Notes: a model not told the origin generated them from the letters alone. A stretch of 46,754 nt of DNA from Chloroflexota bacterium (GCA_028874365.1 JAPPJZ010000019.1:1-46754); one strand, 5' to 3'. Positions 1-10,446 are shown, counted from the stretch's first letter. Numbers and translations are program-made.

Positions 1-118
1 GGACGTAGGCGGGTCCGTTGGTGGCGTGATGGGCGAGGTGGTTGAGGATGGCGTCCTTGCGCAGCGGCAGCGGTGGGTTGACCTGCTGGGTGGCGGTCAC
101 GGCGGTCATGGTGGTCAT
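1..118 (-). CDS. Unknown protein, N-terminal fragment (cut by window edge)
   Basis: An open frame runs off the left edge and shows only about 39 N-terminal residues, beginning MTTMTAVTATQQ. The ATG at 118 is chosen because GAGAGGAA lies 9 nt upstream of it; a second in-frame ATG at 108 is possible. A TATGAT box further upstream (about 152-157, minus strand) could be its -10 element. The visible part is Thr/Ala-rich and then contains a short stretch reading LRKDAILNHLAHHA that could be the first helix of a folded domain. I do not recognise the family and assign no function. Confidence 0.5.
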   Translation of the reverse strand, partial: MTTMTAVTATQQVNPPLPLRKDAILNHLAHHATNGPAYV

Positions 119-279
119 GGGTTGGTGTTCCTCTCGGTGGGGATAGGCGATTGATCATATACGTACTGGTGTTCTATGTGGGGAATCGATGTGTGTCGGA
201 GTTTGCGGAGGGTAGAGCGGGGGGAGCAGGTCCCCAATCGAGTCGGGGAACTGGGGATGCCCCCCTCTGCCTTCGGCAT

Positions 280-349
280 CTCCCCCCGCCCGAGGCGGGG
301 GGAGAGGGGGATGGGGAATGCGGAATGGGCCCCGCATCAAGTGCGGGGC
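280..349. repeat. Two GC-rich intergenic hairpins
   Basis: The gap 119-408 holds no gene I can support. It contains two perfect hairpins: an 11-bp stem 280-290/294-304 with loop CGA, and an 8-bp stem 329-336/342-349 with loop TCAAG. Neither is followed by a T-run on either strand. They lie 3' of purB and 5' of the left-edge gene, so they may limit read-through or protect the purB mRNA 3' end. The first resembles the dispersed C-rich/G-rich repeats at 14731 and 19955. Confidence 0.5.
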
Positions 350-408
350 ATCGAGGGGGAGTGCGGGGCGTCGGAGGGAAAGGGGGAAACGGTGAGGGAG
401 TGGATCGG

Positions 409-1701
409 TTAGAGGCCCAGGCGGGCGAAGGAGGCGTCTATGTGCTGGGTGAAGTAGGCGGGGTCGAAGACGGCGTCCATTGCTTCCTGGTTGAGGGCAG
501 CGGTGATGACGTCGTCGTCTTCGATCAGGTCTCGGAACTGGATGCCTTCGTCCCAGGCCTTCATCGCGTAGGACTGGACTCGCTTGTAGGCGTCGTCGCG
601 GCCGACTCCGGCTTCGGTTAGCGCGAGCATGACTCGCTGGCTGTAAATCAGGCCGTAGGAGGACTCGAGGTTGGCTTGCATGCGGTCGGCGTCGATTACG
701 AGGCCGTCGATGATCCAGGCGAGCATGTCGGTGATGTAGTCGAGGGCGAAGCAGGCGTCGGGGATGGCGATCCGCTCGGCCGAGGTGTGAGAGATGTCGC
801 GCTCGTGCCAGAGGGCGACGTTCTCGAGGGCGGTTAATGCGTTAGCCCGGATCGTGCGGGCGAGGCCGCAGACGCGCTCCGCTTTCTCTGGATTGCGCTT
901 GTGCGGCATGGCGGAGGAGCCAGCCTGGCCCTCGGCGAAGGGCTCGCGGACTTCGCGGACCTCTGTGCGCTGGAGGTGGCGGATCTCGGTGGCGAAGCGC
1001 TCGAGCGAGGCGGCGATCACGGCCAGGGTCGACAGGAAGTATGCGTGGCGGTCGCGCTGGACGACCTGGGTCGAGATCGCTTCGACGCCCAGTCCGAGTT
1101 CGCGGCAGACGCGCTCCTCGATGTGCGGCGGCACGGTGGCGTGAGTACCGACGGCGCCGGAGATCTTGCCCACGGCGACCGACTCGATCGCGTCGGCCAA
1201 ACGTCGGCGGTTGCGCCGGGTCTCGTCGACCCAGCCAGCGAGCTTGAGACCGAACGTCGTCGGCTCGCCGTGGATGCCGTGGGTCCGGCCGATGCAGAGG
1301 GTGTGCTTGTGCTCGACGGCGCGCTTGGTGATCGACGCTTCGAGCCGCTCCAGATCGTCCTCGATGATCCGTGCTGCGTCGCGAATCTGCAGAGCCGAGG
1401 CGGTGTCCCAGACGTCGGATGTGGTCAGTCCATGATGGACCCAGCGCGACTCGGGGCCGAGCGTGTCGGCGACGGATTGAAGGAACGCCAACGTGTCGTG
1501 GTGAATCTTGACCTGGTAGCGGTCGATATCTGCGACGTTGTAGCCGGCGTTGGCGGCGATCAACTCGGCGTCTTCGCGCGGCACGACGCCCTCGTCGGCC
1601 CAGGCGTTGACGACGGCGATCTCGACATCGAGCCAGCGCCGCCACTTCGCGTCGTCGGTCCAGAGCGCGGCCATTGCTGCGCGTTGGTAGCGGGGGATCA
1701 T
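409..1701 (-). CDS. purB: Adenylosuccinate lyase
   Basis: PurB catalyses two fumarate-releasing steps in purine synthesis: SAICAR to AICAR, and adenylosuccinate to AMP. The 430-residue length is normal. The fumarase/aspartase superfamily signature GSSAMPHKRNP sits at about residues 261-271, with its flexible catalytic Ser, and a conserved RTHG motif lies at about 139-142. The ATG overlaps the TAA of the upstream cupin gene (TAATG), so translation is probably coupled. It is the last gene of a purine operon that starts with guaA. Assignment is secure from signature and context. Confidence 0.97.
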   Translation of the reverse strand: MIPRYQRAAMAALWTDDAKWRRWLDVEIAVVNAWADEGVVPREDAELIAANAGYNVADIDRYQVKIHHDTLAFLQSVADTLGPESRWVHHGLTTSDVWDTASALQIRDAARIIEDDLERLEASITKRAVEHKHTLCIGRTHGIHGEPTTFGLKLAGWVDETRRNRRRLADAIESVAVGKISGAVGTHATVPPHIEERVCRELGLGVEAISTQVVQRDRHAYFLSTLAVIAASLERFATEIRHLQRTEVREVREPFAEGQAGSSAMPHKRNPEKAERVCGLARTIRANALTALENVALWHERDISHTSAERIAIPDACFALDYITDMLAWIIDGLVIDADRMQANLESSYGLIYSQRVMLALTEAGVGRDDAYKRVQSYAMKAWDEGIQFRDLIEDDDVITAALNQEAMDAVFDPAYFTQHIDASFARLGL

Positions 1702-2048
1702 TAGGGGATGTACTCCTCGCGGGCGGGAGAGAAGATGTCCAGCGCCACCGCGTCTTCGAGTGCCGTGACTTCGTGGGGTACCTCGGAGGGAATGATCCAG
1801 GAGTCGCCGGCGGAGAGTTCCTTCGTTTCGTCGCCGAGCTCGAACTTGACCCGCCCGGAGACGAGGTATCCGATCTGCTCGTGCGGATGCGTGTGCATCG
1901 GCACGACGCAGCCCGCGGCGATTTGAATCTCGTGGATCGATGTGCGCTCACCGGCGTTGAGGGTGCGTCGAAATACGCCGGGGAACATCTCGATTGGAGG
2001 TACGTCGTCGTGGGTTTGTAGATTCGGTTTGATGGTGCGAGTCGTCAT
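1701..2048 (-). CDS. Small cupin-domain protein
   Basis: This 115-residue protein is a single cupin beta-barrel. The metal-site motif reads about HTHPHEQIGYLVSG near residues 52-65, and the second motif PHEVTALEDAVALDI lies near 91-105. Such proteins bind a metal and either act as small enzymes or sense a ligand; the substrate is not visible. The ATG has an AGAGAGG ribosome-binding site upstream. It lies 13 nt after purD and overlaps purB, so it belongs to the purine operon, but a role in purine metabolism is only inferred. Confidence 0.85.
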   Translation of the reverse strand: MTTRTIKPNLQTHDDVPPIEMFPGVFRRTLNAGERTSIHEIQIAAGCVVPMHTHPHEQIGYLVSGRVKFELGDETKELSAGDSWIIPSEVPHEVTALEDAVALDIFSPAREEYIP

Positions 2049-2061
2049 GTCTGCGCCTCTC

Positions 2062-3327
2062 TCAGGTCAGTTCTCGGAGCGCGATATCGGTGCGGTGGAA
2101 TGAGCCATCGAATGTGATGCGTTGGACGTTGTCGTAGGCAATGCCTCGCGCTTCCGCCAGCGTATCGGCGACGGCGGTGACGGCGAGGACTCGTCCGCCC
2201 GCAGTGACGGTGCGCCCATCATCGTCGATTGCGGTTCCGGCGTGAAAGACGTCGACGGAATCGTCGACGGCGTCGAGTCCGTGGATCGGCTTGCCGGTGT
2301 CGTACGGGCCGGGGTATCCGCCGCTGACGATGGCGACGCTGACCGAGGCTTTGCCGGAGTGCGTCAGGGCGTTGTGGGGCAGCGCCTCACCCCGCGCCGA
2401 CGCGGCGAGGACAGGAAGCAGGTCGCCGTCGAGGAGTGGGAGCATGGCCTGCGTTTCGGGATCACCGAAGCGGGCATTGAACTCAAGGACGCTCGTAGCC
2501 GCATCGTCGATCATCAGACCGGCGTAGAGCAGGCCGCGGAACTCGATGCCGCCGGCGAACATCTGGTCGACCACCGGTTGGTGGATGGATGCGAACACGG
2601 CCTCTAGGTCGCCGACGAAGCCGGGCGGCGCGTAGACGCCCATGCCTCCCGTGTTGGGTCCCTGGTCGTTGTCCATGATTCGTTTGTAGTCGCAGCTCAG
2701 TGGGAGCGGGACGATGTCGGTACCGGAGACGATGGCCATGGCGGAGGCTTCCATGCCGGAAAGGCGGTCTTCGATCACGACGCGCTCGCCGGCAGAGCCG
2801 AACGCGCCGGCGAACATCTGATCGATGGCCTCGTGGGCGTCGTCGATGTGGTCGGGGACGATGACGCCTTTGCCGGCGGCGAGGCCGTCGGCCTTGAGCA
2901 CGGGCAGGTCGTCGGGGCCGAGGATTTCGAGCCACTTGTGGGCGGCCTGCGCGGTCTCGAAGAGTTCGCCTCCGGCGTGGGGCACGCCGGCGGCCTGCAT
3001 GATCGACTTGGCGAACCACTTCGAGGACTCGATTTGCGCCGCATCGCGGGTGGGACCGAAGGCGGGAATGCCCTGCTGGGTCAGCGCGTCGACGAGACCG
3101 GCAGCCAGAGGGGCTTCGGGACCGACGACGACGAGGTCGATGCGGCGCTCGGCGGCGGCGTCGCAGATGGCGGCGGTGTCGGAGTCGTGGATGTTGAGGT
3201 TCTCGCCGAGTTCGGCAGTGCCGGCGTTGCCGGGCGCTGCGAAGATAGCCTCGCAGTGTGGAGACTGCGCCAGTTTCCAGGCCAGCGCGTGCTCGCGTCC
3301 GCCGCCGCCGACGATCAGAACTCGCAT
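2062..3327 (-). CDS. purD: Phosphoribosylamine--glycine ligase
   Basis: PurD ligates glycine to 5-phosphoribosylamine using ATP, the second step of de novo purine synthesis. The N-terminal VLIVGGGGREHALAW is the classic GARS start, followed by an ATP-grasp domain (lysine-rich VLKADGLAAGKGV region near residues 141-155; metal-binding FNARFGDPETQ near 285-295) and a C-terminal domain. The length of 421 residues is typical. There is no Shine-Dalgarno sequence. Instead a TAGCCT box ends 6 nt before the ATG, inside the end of the upstream gene, suggesting an internal leaderless promoter within the operon. Confidence 0.97.
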   Translation of the reverse strand: MRVLIVGGGGREHALAWKLAQSPHCEAIFAAPGNAGTAELGENLNIHDSDTAAICDAAAERRIDLVVVGPEAPLAAGLVDALTQQGIPAFGPTRDAAQIESSKWFAKSIMQAAGVPHAGGELFETAQAAHKWLEILGPDDLPVLKADGLAAGKGVIVPDHIDDAHEAIDQMFAGAFGSAGERVVIEDRLSGMEASAMAIVSGTDIVPLPLSCDYKRIMDNDQGPNTGGMGVYAPPGFVGDLEAVFASIHQPVVDQMFAGGIEFRGLLYAGLMIDDAATSVLEFNARFGDPETQAMLPLLDGDLLPVLAASARGEALPHNALTHSGKASVSVAIVSGGYPGPYDTGKPIHGLDAVDDSVDVFHAGTAIDDDGRTVTAGGRVLAVTAVADTLAEARGIAYDNVQRITFDGSFHRTDIALRELT

Positions 3328-3333
3328 GAGGCG

Positions 3334-3339
3334 AGGCTA
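3334..3339 (-). promoter_or_regulatory. -10 box of leaderless purD promoter
   Basis: Minus-strand TAGCCT followed by exactly 6 nt and the purD ATG. It overlaps the last codon of the preceding gene. The spacing matches the other TANNNT-start pairs in this window. Confidence 0.5.
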
Positions 3340-3777
3340 TCCGACGGCGGCCGACAGGTCGGCGGAGAGACTCGACGGAATCAGGCTGAGATCACCGTTG
3401 AGCACGATCGGATCCATGGCCAGCATTTCGGATCGGTAGGGAGATTCGGGGACGTCCTGCATGAGGTAGATGGGAATGTCGAGGACGTGGGCGAAGCCCA
3501 TTTCGAGGAAGCTGTTGCCGCCGATGTATCGCGGCTTACCGGCCAGGTCTTCGTTGAGGACGAGGATGGCGTCGGAGACCTTGATCTTCTCGTAGTGGGT
3601 GCGGATCAGGTCCTTGTCGCGCTTGAGGTCGGCGCGTTGGTGGTCGTTGGCGCCCTCGTAGTCGAATTCGCGAGTGTCGACCGGGGTGAGCACTTCGTGG
3701 CCGGCAGCCTCGAGGATGCGACAGATTTCGGGCAGGCGATGGCGTAGTGACATGCTCATGCAGATGGTGATGATCAA
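3337..3777 (-). CDS. Nucleoside 2-deoxyribosyltransferase-like protein
   Basis: This protein of about 146 residues begins with a Rossmann-like first strand (IITICMSMSLRH) and contains SDAILVLNED and NSFLEMGFAHVL. These resemble the DAVVV and GTAFELGYA-type elements of the nucleoside 2-deoxyribosyltransferase/TIR-like fold, whose enzymes cleave or transfer N-glycosidic bonds. I prefer the TTG at 3777 because GGGAG lies 8 nt upstream; a GTG at 3792 would overlap the end of guaA and has no ribosome-binding site. Placement between guaA and purD suggests nucleotide salvage or clean-up. The exact reaction is unknown. Confidence 0.75.
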   Translation of the reverse strand: MIITICMSMSLRHRLPEICRILEAAGHEVLTPVDTREFDYEGANDHQRADLKRDKDLIRTHYEKIKVSDAILVLNEDLAGKPRYIGGNSFLEMGFAHVLDIPIYLMQDVPESPYRSEMLAMDPIVLNGDLSLIPSSLSADLSAAVG

Positions 3778-3782
3778 GCTGG

Positions 3783-5351
<1,569 letters not shown>

Positions 5352-5357
5352 GTCATA

Positions 5358-5378
5358 ATGATATGCGCGCTGTAAGAT
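5358..5378. promoter_or_regulatory. Compact divergent leaderless promoters, guaA and tsaC
   Basis: Minus-strand TATCAT (5358-5363) lies 6 nt before the guaA GTG, and plus-strand TAAGAT (5373-5378) lies 6 nt before the tsaC GTG. The boxes are 9 bp apart and only 33 bp separate the two start codons. Neither gene has a Shine-Dalgarno sequence, so both mRNAs probably begin at or next to the start codon. Confidence 0.6.
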
Positions 5379-5384
5379 AGATTT

Positions 5385-6053
5385 GTGTCTAACGGTGAAC
5401 TTGATCAGGCCGTTGAACATTTGCGACGAGGCGGAGTGGTCGCTCTGCCGACCGATACGCAGTACGCCCTGAGCGGGGTCGCGAATGACGATCATGCCGT
5501 GGACACCGTCTTCAAGCTCAAGCGCCGACCGGGGGGTGAGAACCTGCCTCTGTTCCTGCCGCCGGCACGTTGGCGCGAGCATCTGGCCGAACTGGCTGAA
5601 CCGCTCGACAGTCGTGTGCTCTCGTTGGCGGAGTCGGCCTGGCCGGGAGCGGTGACACTGATTGTGAACAAGCGAGCCGACTGGCCCACGAGAGCGGTTG
5701 ACGGTGCGACCATCGCTCTTCGCATCCCCGATCATCCTGTTGCGGCAGCGGTGCTGGACCTGGTCGATGCTCCGCTAACCGGTACGTCGGCGAACATCCA
5801 CGGCGAACCGGCGTCGCTCACGGCGGATGACGTGCGCCGACAGTTCAGTTCTGTTCATAGTGCGGGGGGCGATAGTGAATCACTTCACATTGTTCACGAA
5901 GGCGGGGTGATGCCTGCGGGTACGGCCTCTACTATCTTGGATTGCACAGGCCGGACGCCGCGCGTTCTGCGCCGCGGACCAGTGCTCAGTGCAACTGTTG
6001 GAGAGCTGCTGATGCGGCACTGGGGACTCTCCGAGTTGGACTCGGATTCCTGA
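5385..6053 (+). CDS. tsaC: Threonylcarbamoyl-AMP synthase (Sua5/YrdC/YciO family)
   Basis: This family makes L-threonylcarbamoyl-AMP from threonine, bicarbonate and ATP for the t6A37 modification of ANN-decoding tRNAs. Visible family features are LPTDTQYALSG (residues about 20-30), KLKRRPGGENLPLFL (about 46-60), the WPGAVTLIV strand and TGTSANIHG. The 222-residue length covers the YrdC domain only, without the Sua5 C-terminal domain. The GTG start follows TAAGAT by 6 nt with no ribosome-binding site. It leads the plus-strand run to dapL; rpiB follows after 37 nt. Confidence 0.93.
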   Translation: MSNGELDQAVEHLRRGGVVALPTDTQYALSGVANDDHAVDTVFKLKRRPGGENLPLFLPPARWREHLAELAEPLDSRVLSLAESAWPGAVTLIVNKRADWPTRAVDGATIALRIPDHPVAAAVLDLVDAPLTGTSANIHGEPASLTADDVRRQFSSVHSAGGDSESLHIVHEGGVMPAGTASTILDCTGRTPRVLRRGPVLSATVGELLMRHWGLSELDSDS

Positions 6054-6090
6054 ACACACGGCTTGAACGCCTGGATGGGGGCAGCGACAG

Positions 6091-6594
6091 GTGCGTATCG
6101 CGATTGGCAGCGACCATGCCGGGTATGAGTTGAAGGAAAAACTCCGAGAGCGCCTAGCCGGCCAAGGACATCAGGTCCGAGATTTCGGCCCCGCCTCCAG
6201 CGAGCCAACCGACTACGCGGACATCGCCGCGCCGCTCGCAGAGGCCGTCGTCGACGGTCAGCACCAGCTCGGCATTGTGATCTGTTCCAACGGCGTCGGT
6301 GTCAGCATCGCGGCCAACAAGGTGCGCGGCGCTCGCGCGGCGCTCTGCGGCGACACCTGGTCCGCGCGCCGGGCGCGACAGCACACCGATTGCAACGTCC
6401 TCGCCCTGGGTTCGCACGTGATTGGCCACGCGCTGGCCGGCGAGATCGCAGACGTCTTCATCGAGTCCGAATTTGAGGGCGGTCGCCATGTGCGACGCCT
6501 GGCGAAACTGGCGGCGGTGGAGTCGAAGCACTCCGATACTCGGGATGAAGAGAACGAGCGACATGCCGAGGCGGAACTCTCGCCCATGGCCTGA
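6091..6594 (+). CDS. rpiB: Ribose-5-phosphate isomerase B
   Basis: RpiB interconverts ribose-5-phosphate and ribulose-5-phosphate in the pentose phosphate pathway. The N-terminus MRIAIGSDHAGYELK is diagnostic of the RpiB/LacA/LacB family. The catalytic Cys65 lies in GIVICSNGVGVSIAANK, and His98 (RQHTDCN) is in the family position. The core ends at about residue 145, and the last 20 residues are a charged tail not needed for the fold. The GTG start has GGGGGC about 9 nt upstream. The neighbours pgk and tpiA make this a central carbon cluster. Confidence 0.95.
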   Translation: MRIAIGSDHAGYELKEKLRERLAGQGHQVRDFGPASSEPTDYADIAAPLAEAVVDGQHQLGIVICSNGVGVSIAANKVRGARAALCGDTWSARRARQHTDCNVLALGSHVIGHALAGEIADVFIESEFEGGRHVRRLAKLAAVESKHSDTRDEENERHAEAELSPMA

Positions 6595-6687
6595 GCGAAG
6601 TGACGCGCCGCACACGACAGGTACGGGACGCGTGATCGGCAGGACAGAACCAACCGGAGCGCGGGTCATCCCTGAGGTTGAGTCCCG

Positions 6688-7899
6688 ATGAGCAAGATGT
6701 CGATTCGCGATCTCGACCTGGCGGGCAAGCGGGTCCTCCTGCGACTGGATCTCAACGTGCCGATGGACGGCGGCCGTGTGCTGGATGACACGCGCGTCCG
6801 CGCCTCGGTTCCGACGGTCAGATACCTCCTGGAACGGGGGGCGTCGGTGGTCGCCTGCTCTCACCTTGGACGGCCCAAGGGCGAACGAGATGCGGCATTC
6901 GACCTGACCCCGGTCGCCATCCGCCTGGCCCGCGCGCTGAGGATGAATGTACGGATGGCGCCGGACTGCATAGGCGATGTCACCACGCAGATGGCTCACG
7001 AGCTCAAGCCGGGCGAGGTGATGGTGTTGCAGAATCTCCGCTTCCACGAGGAAGAAGAGGAGAACGACGACGACTTCGCGGCGCAACTCGCCGACCTCGC
7101 CGAGATCTACGTGAACGACGCGTTCGGCGCGGCACACCGCGCCCATGCGTCCACGCACGCCGTCGCCCGGATGCTGCCGGCCGCCGGCGGACTACTGCTC
7201 GATCGAGAACTTGCGGCGCTCGAGCCGATCCGCAAGGGTGAGGCGGGCAAACTGGGATTCATCTGCGGCGGCGCAAAAGTCTCAGACAAGCTCGGGCTGC
7301 TTGAGCGGCTCTCGGAGATCGCCGACGTGATTGCGATCGGCGGGGCGATGGCGAATACGTTCCTGCTCGCGCGCGGTCTGCCGACGGGCGCGTCGTTGCT
7401 GGAGCAGGAGATGGTCGAGTCGGCCAACGAGATCACCGCCATCGCCCGGGACCAGAGTTGCAACCTGTTGATCCCCAGCGATTGCGTCATTGCTCATGGC
7501 GCGGACGAGCCACCACGCGCCAAACCGCTGGTGTTCGGCGAGGAGGATCTGCCGGATGAGTGGCAGATTCTCGACGTCGGACCGGCGACGGTGGAGGCCT
7601 TCGCTGAGGCGGTGAAGGAGTGCGACACGATTGTCTGGAACGGTCCGCTGGGTCTGTTCGAACGAGAGGCGTTCTCGGGCGGTACGCGGGCGATGGCCGA
7701 GGCGCTGTCCAAGCTGGAGGACGCGAACACGGTGATCTGCGGCGGCGAGACTGCCGCTGCTGTGGCGCAGTTCCGGATGACATCGAAGATGTCTCACGTT
7801 TCAACCGGGGGCGGCGCGGCGCTGGAGTATCTGCAGGGGCTTGAGCTACCGGGCATCGCCGTGCTGCCCGATGCCGCTGACGAACGAGGTGATGACTGA
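6688..7899 (+). CDS. pgk: Phosphoglycerate kinase
   Basis: Pgk transfers phosphate from 1,3-bisphosphoglycerate to ADP in glycolysis. The N-terminal substrate-binding motif RVLLRLDLNVPMDGG, the SHLGRPKG loop, LGFICGGAKVSDKLG and the nucleotide-site TVICGGETAAAV are all present. The length of 403 residues is normal. Two ATGs (6688 and 6697) are possible; GAGG lies 10-11 nt before the first. The stop overlaps the tpiA start (TGATG), so the two are translationally coupled. Confidence 0.98.
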   Translation: MSKMSIRDLDLAGKRVLLRLDLNVPMDGGRVLDDTRVRASVPTVRYLLERGASVVACSHLGRPKGERDAAFDLTPVAIRLARALRMNVRMAPDCIGDVTTQMAHELKPGEVMVLQNLRFHEEEEENDDDFAAQLADLAEIYVNDAFGAAHRAHASTHAVARMLPAAGGLLLDRELAALEPIRKGEAGKLGFICGGAKVSDKLGLLERLSEIADVIAIGGAMANTFLLARGLPTGASLLEQEMVESANEITAIARDQSCNLLIPSDCVIAHGADEPPRAKPLVFGEEDLPDEWQILDVGPATVEAFAEAVKECDTIVWNGPLGLFEREAFSGGTRAMAEALSKLEDANTVICGGETAAAVAQFRMTSKMSHVSTGGGAALEYLQGLELPGIAVLPDAADERGDD

Positions 7900-8654
7900 T
7901 GACCCGGATTCCGATCGCTGCCGGCAACTGGAAGATGAATGGCACCAACGCGGAGGCGCGAGCGCTCTGCCGCGGCCTGGCCGGAATCGACGCAATCGAA
8001 GGTGTCGACGTTGTGCTTTCGCCCAGCTTCACGCAGCTCCCGCTGGTCTGGGATTTCTGGTGCGGGACCGAAGTGCACATTGCCGGCCAAAACATGCACA
8101 CTCAACCCTCGGGTGCGTTCACAGGGGAAGTCTCGCCGGCGCAGTTGGCCGAGGTGGCCGACTGGGTGATCCTGGGGCACTCCGAGCGTCGCCAGTTTTT
8201 CTGCGAGGACGATCAGGCACTGGCGCTCAAGCTACGTGCCGCCGAGGCGCACGGACTGACACCGATCCTCTGCGTCGGGGAGTCTGAAGCAGAGCAGGAG
8301 AACAATCGAACGAAGGCGGTGCTGACCCGCCAGGTTTCCCTCGCGCTCGGAGACGATCCTGCTCCGGCCGAACTCGTGATCGCCTACGAGCCAGTCTGGG
8401 CGATCGGCACCGGCAAGGCCGCCTCGCCGGACGAGGCGGAGGCTGCCTGTAGTCACATCCGCTCCGTCGTCGCAGAAGCTGCAGGCGCCGAGGTTGCGGA
8501 CGGCGTGCGCATCCTCTACGGCGGCTCCGTCAATCCCGGCAACATTGCCGATTTCATGGCCCAACCCGACGTGGACGGTGCCCTTGTGGGCGGCGCCGCT
8601 CTGAACGCCGATGCCTTCCTCGCGATTACCCAAGCCATCGCAGACAGCGCCTGA
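7899..8654 (+). CDS. tpiA: Triosephosphate isomerase
   Basis: TpiA interconverts dihydroxyacetone phosphate and glyceraldehyde-3-phosphate. All catalytic residues are visible: Lys12 in GNWKMN, His94 in LGHSERR, and Glu164 in AYEPVWAIGTGKA, which includes the flexible loop. The phosphate-binding LYGGSVNPGN motif lies near the C-terminus. It has 251 residues, as expected for the family. It overlaps pgk at its start and miaA at its end, the latter by 44 nt. Confidence 0.98.
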   Translation: MTRIPIAAGNWKMNGTNAEARALCRGLAGIDAIEGVDVVLSPSFTQLPLVWDFWCGTEVHIAGQNMHTQPSGAFTGEVSPAQLAEVADWVILGHSERRQFFCEDDQALALKLRAAEAHGLTPILCVGESEAEQENNRTKAVLTRQVSLALGDDPAPAELVIAYEPVWAIGTGKAASPDEAEAACSHIRSVVAEAAGAEVADGVRILYGGSVNPGNIADFMAQPDVDGALVGGAALNADAFLAITQAIADSA

Positions 8655-9525
8655 CGTCCCACCGCTGATCGCGGTGGTGGGATTGACTGCCTCAGGCAAG
8701 TCCGATTGGGCGATGCAGATTGCCAGGCATGTCGACGGCGAAATCGTCTCGATCGACTCTCGGCAGATCTACCGCCGCCTTGACATCGGGACGGCCAAGC
8801 CGTCTACCGATCTACGCGAGGAAGTTGCGCATTGGTGCATCGACATCGTCGATCCGACCGAGCGGTACTCGCTCGGCGAGTATCTCAAGGCGGCCCGGGC
8901 GGCCATCGCCGACATTCGAGCCCGGGGTAAACGACCGATCGCGGTCGGTGGCAGCGGGCAACACATGCGGGCTTTGCTCGAAGGCTGGCAGGTTCCGCCG
9001 GTCGCCGAGGACCCGGAGTTCCGCGAAGCTCTGATCCATGAGCCGGTCGACACGCTGTTCGAGCGTCTGAATGCGGTCGATCCCGCGGCTGCGGAGCAGA
9101 TCGGCCCAACGAACGCCCGTCGTATCATCAGGGCGCTCGAGGTCCATCACCTCACTGGCAAGCCGATCTCCGAGTGGCAGCGGTCGCGCGAACCGGTGGA
9201 CGTTCGCACTGTCGCTCCGGAGGTTCCACTGGATGAGCTCGACGAACGGATCATGCGTCGAACGGTCGGCATGTTTGCAGCCGGGCTCGTCGAGGAAGTG
9301 CGTGATCTGCTCGCTGAGGGCGTCCGGGAAGACGCGCCGGGCTTCGATTCGATTGGCTACCGGGAAGTGCTGGCCCACCTGGCTGGCGATCTGAGCGTGG
9401 AGCAGGCCATCGACGGTGTGGCGCAGGCGACCCGGCGTTTCGCTCGGCGCCAGCGCGCATGGTTTCGGCGCGACGATCCGGCCATTTGTTGGGCGGCTGA
9501 TGTTCCGCTCGCGATGCTTGAGTAA
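8611..9525 (+). CDS. miaA: tRNA dimethylallyltransferase
   Basis: MiaA adds a dimethylallyl group to N6 of A37 in tRNAs reading UNN codons. The P-loop GLTASGKS (residues about 25-32), DSRQIYRRLDIGTAKPS, the GGSGQHMRALLEGW motif and DSIGYREVL identify it. The start at 8611 lies inside tpiA; the later in-frame GTGs would remove the P-loop, so the long overlap is probably real. The length of 304 residues is normal. With tsaC, this short region carries two genes for modification of A37. Confidence 0.96.
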   Translation: MPSSRLPKPSQTAPDVPPLIAVVGLTASGKSDWAMQIARHVDGEIVSIDSRQIYRRLDIGTAKPSTDLREEVAHWCIDIVDPTERYSLGEYLKAARAAIADIRARGKRPIAVGGSGQHMRALLEGWQVPPVAEDPEFREALIHEPVDTLFERLNAVDPAAAEQIGPTNARRIIRALEVHHLTGKPISEWQRSREPVDVRTVAPEVPLDELDERIMRRTVGMFAAGLVEEVRDLLAEGVREDAPGFDSIGYREVLAHLAGDLSVEQAIDGVAQATRRFARRQRAWFRRDDPAICWAADVPLAMLE

Positions 9526-9552
9526 GATGCATTCAGGCATCGGAGTGTTTGC

Positions 9553-10446
9553 ATGTCCGTTCCATTTGTCAAGGTGCAGGGCGCGGGTAACGATTTCCTG
9601 TTGATCGATGCGTTGGGCGAGAACGCCCACCTGAACGAGATCGACTGGTCGGGGCTGGCGCCGCGCATCTGCGACCGGCACTTCGGGGTGGGCGCGGACG
9701 GCATTCTGATCGCGCAGGACACGGACGTCGCCGAAGCGCGGATGGTGATCGTCAACGCGGACGGGTCCGACGGTGAGATGTGCGGCAACGGGTTTCGCTG
9801 CTTTACCAAGTACCTCGTTGAACGAGCAGGGGTTACGCCGACCGATGGCGCGCTCGCAATCGAGACCGGTGCGGGAGTGCTTCACGCCGACCTCTCAGAC
9901 ATGACACCGGGCTCCGTGGATCGCGTTCGCGTCGACATGGGACGAGCCTGGCTGCAGGCCGACGAAATCCCCGTGGTCCATGAAGGGCCCGCTCCAATCC
10001 TGCATCACGAGATCGAAGTCGACGGCCGCCGCTTCGACCTGACCTGCGTCAGCATGGGCAATCCACATGCGGTCTGGTTCACCGACGACGACGTCGACGA
10101 CTTCCCGCTGACCGAGATTGGTCCGCTGATCGAGACGCACCCCGATTTTCCCAGGAAGACCAATGTCGAGATCGTCAACGTGTTGGCTCGCGACCATCTG
10201 AAGATGCGCGTCTGGGAGCGGGGCGTGGGGATCACGCTGGCCTGCGGATCGGGTGCCTGCGCGGTGCTCGTGGCGGCCCGCTTGCGCGGAATCTGCGATT
10301 CGGCTGCGACGGTCTCGCTGCCCGGCGGCGATCTTGAGATTGCCTGGGATGGCCTTGACGATCCGACTGCCTCGGTCTACATGACCGGACCCGCTTCTTT
10401 TTCCTACGAGGGTCAACTGGACGCCAGCTTGCTGGGCGTCACGTGA
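9553..10446 (+). CDS. dapF: Diaminopimelate epimerase
   Basis: DapF converts LL- to meso-diaminopimelate for lysine and peptidoglycan. The two catalytic cysteines are Cys77 in MCGNGFRCF and Cys231 in LACGSGACA, and the N-terminal VQGAGNDFLLID is typical. It has 297 residues. The ATG has GGAGTG upstream, and TAAGAT overlapping the miaA stop may act as an internal -10 element. It pairs functionally with dapL, two genes downstream: DapL makes the LL isomer that DapF epimerises. Confidence 0.97.
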   Translation: MSVPFVKVQGAGNDFLLIDALGENAHLNEIDWSGLAPRICDRHFGVGADGILIAQDTDVAEARMVIVNADGSDGEMCGNGFRCFTKYLVERAGVTPTDGALAIETGAGVLHADLSDMTPGSVDRVRVDMGRAWLQADEIPVVHEGPAPILHHEIEVDGRRFDLTCVSMGNPHAVWFTDDDVDDFPLTEIGPLIETHPDFPRKTNVEIVNVLARDHLKMRVWERGVGITLACGSGACAVLVAARLRGICDSAATVSLPGGDLEIAWDGLDDPTASVYMTGPASFSYEGQLDASLLGVT

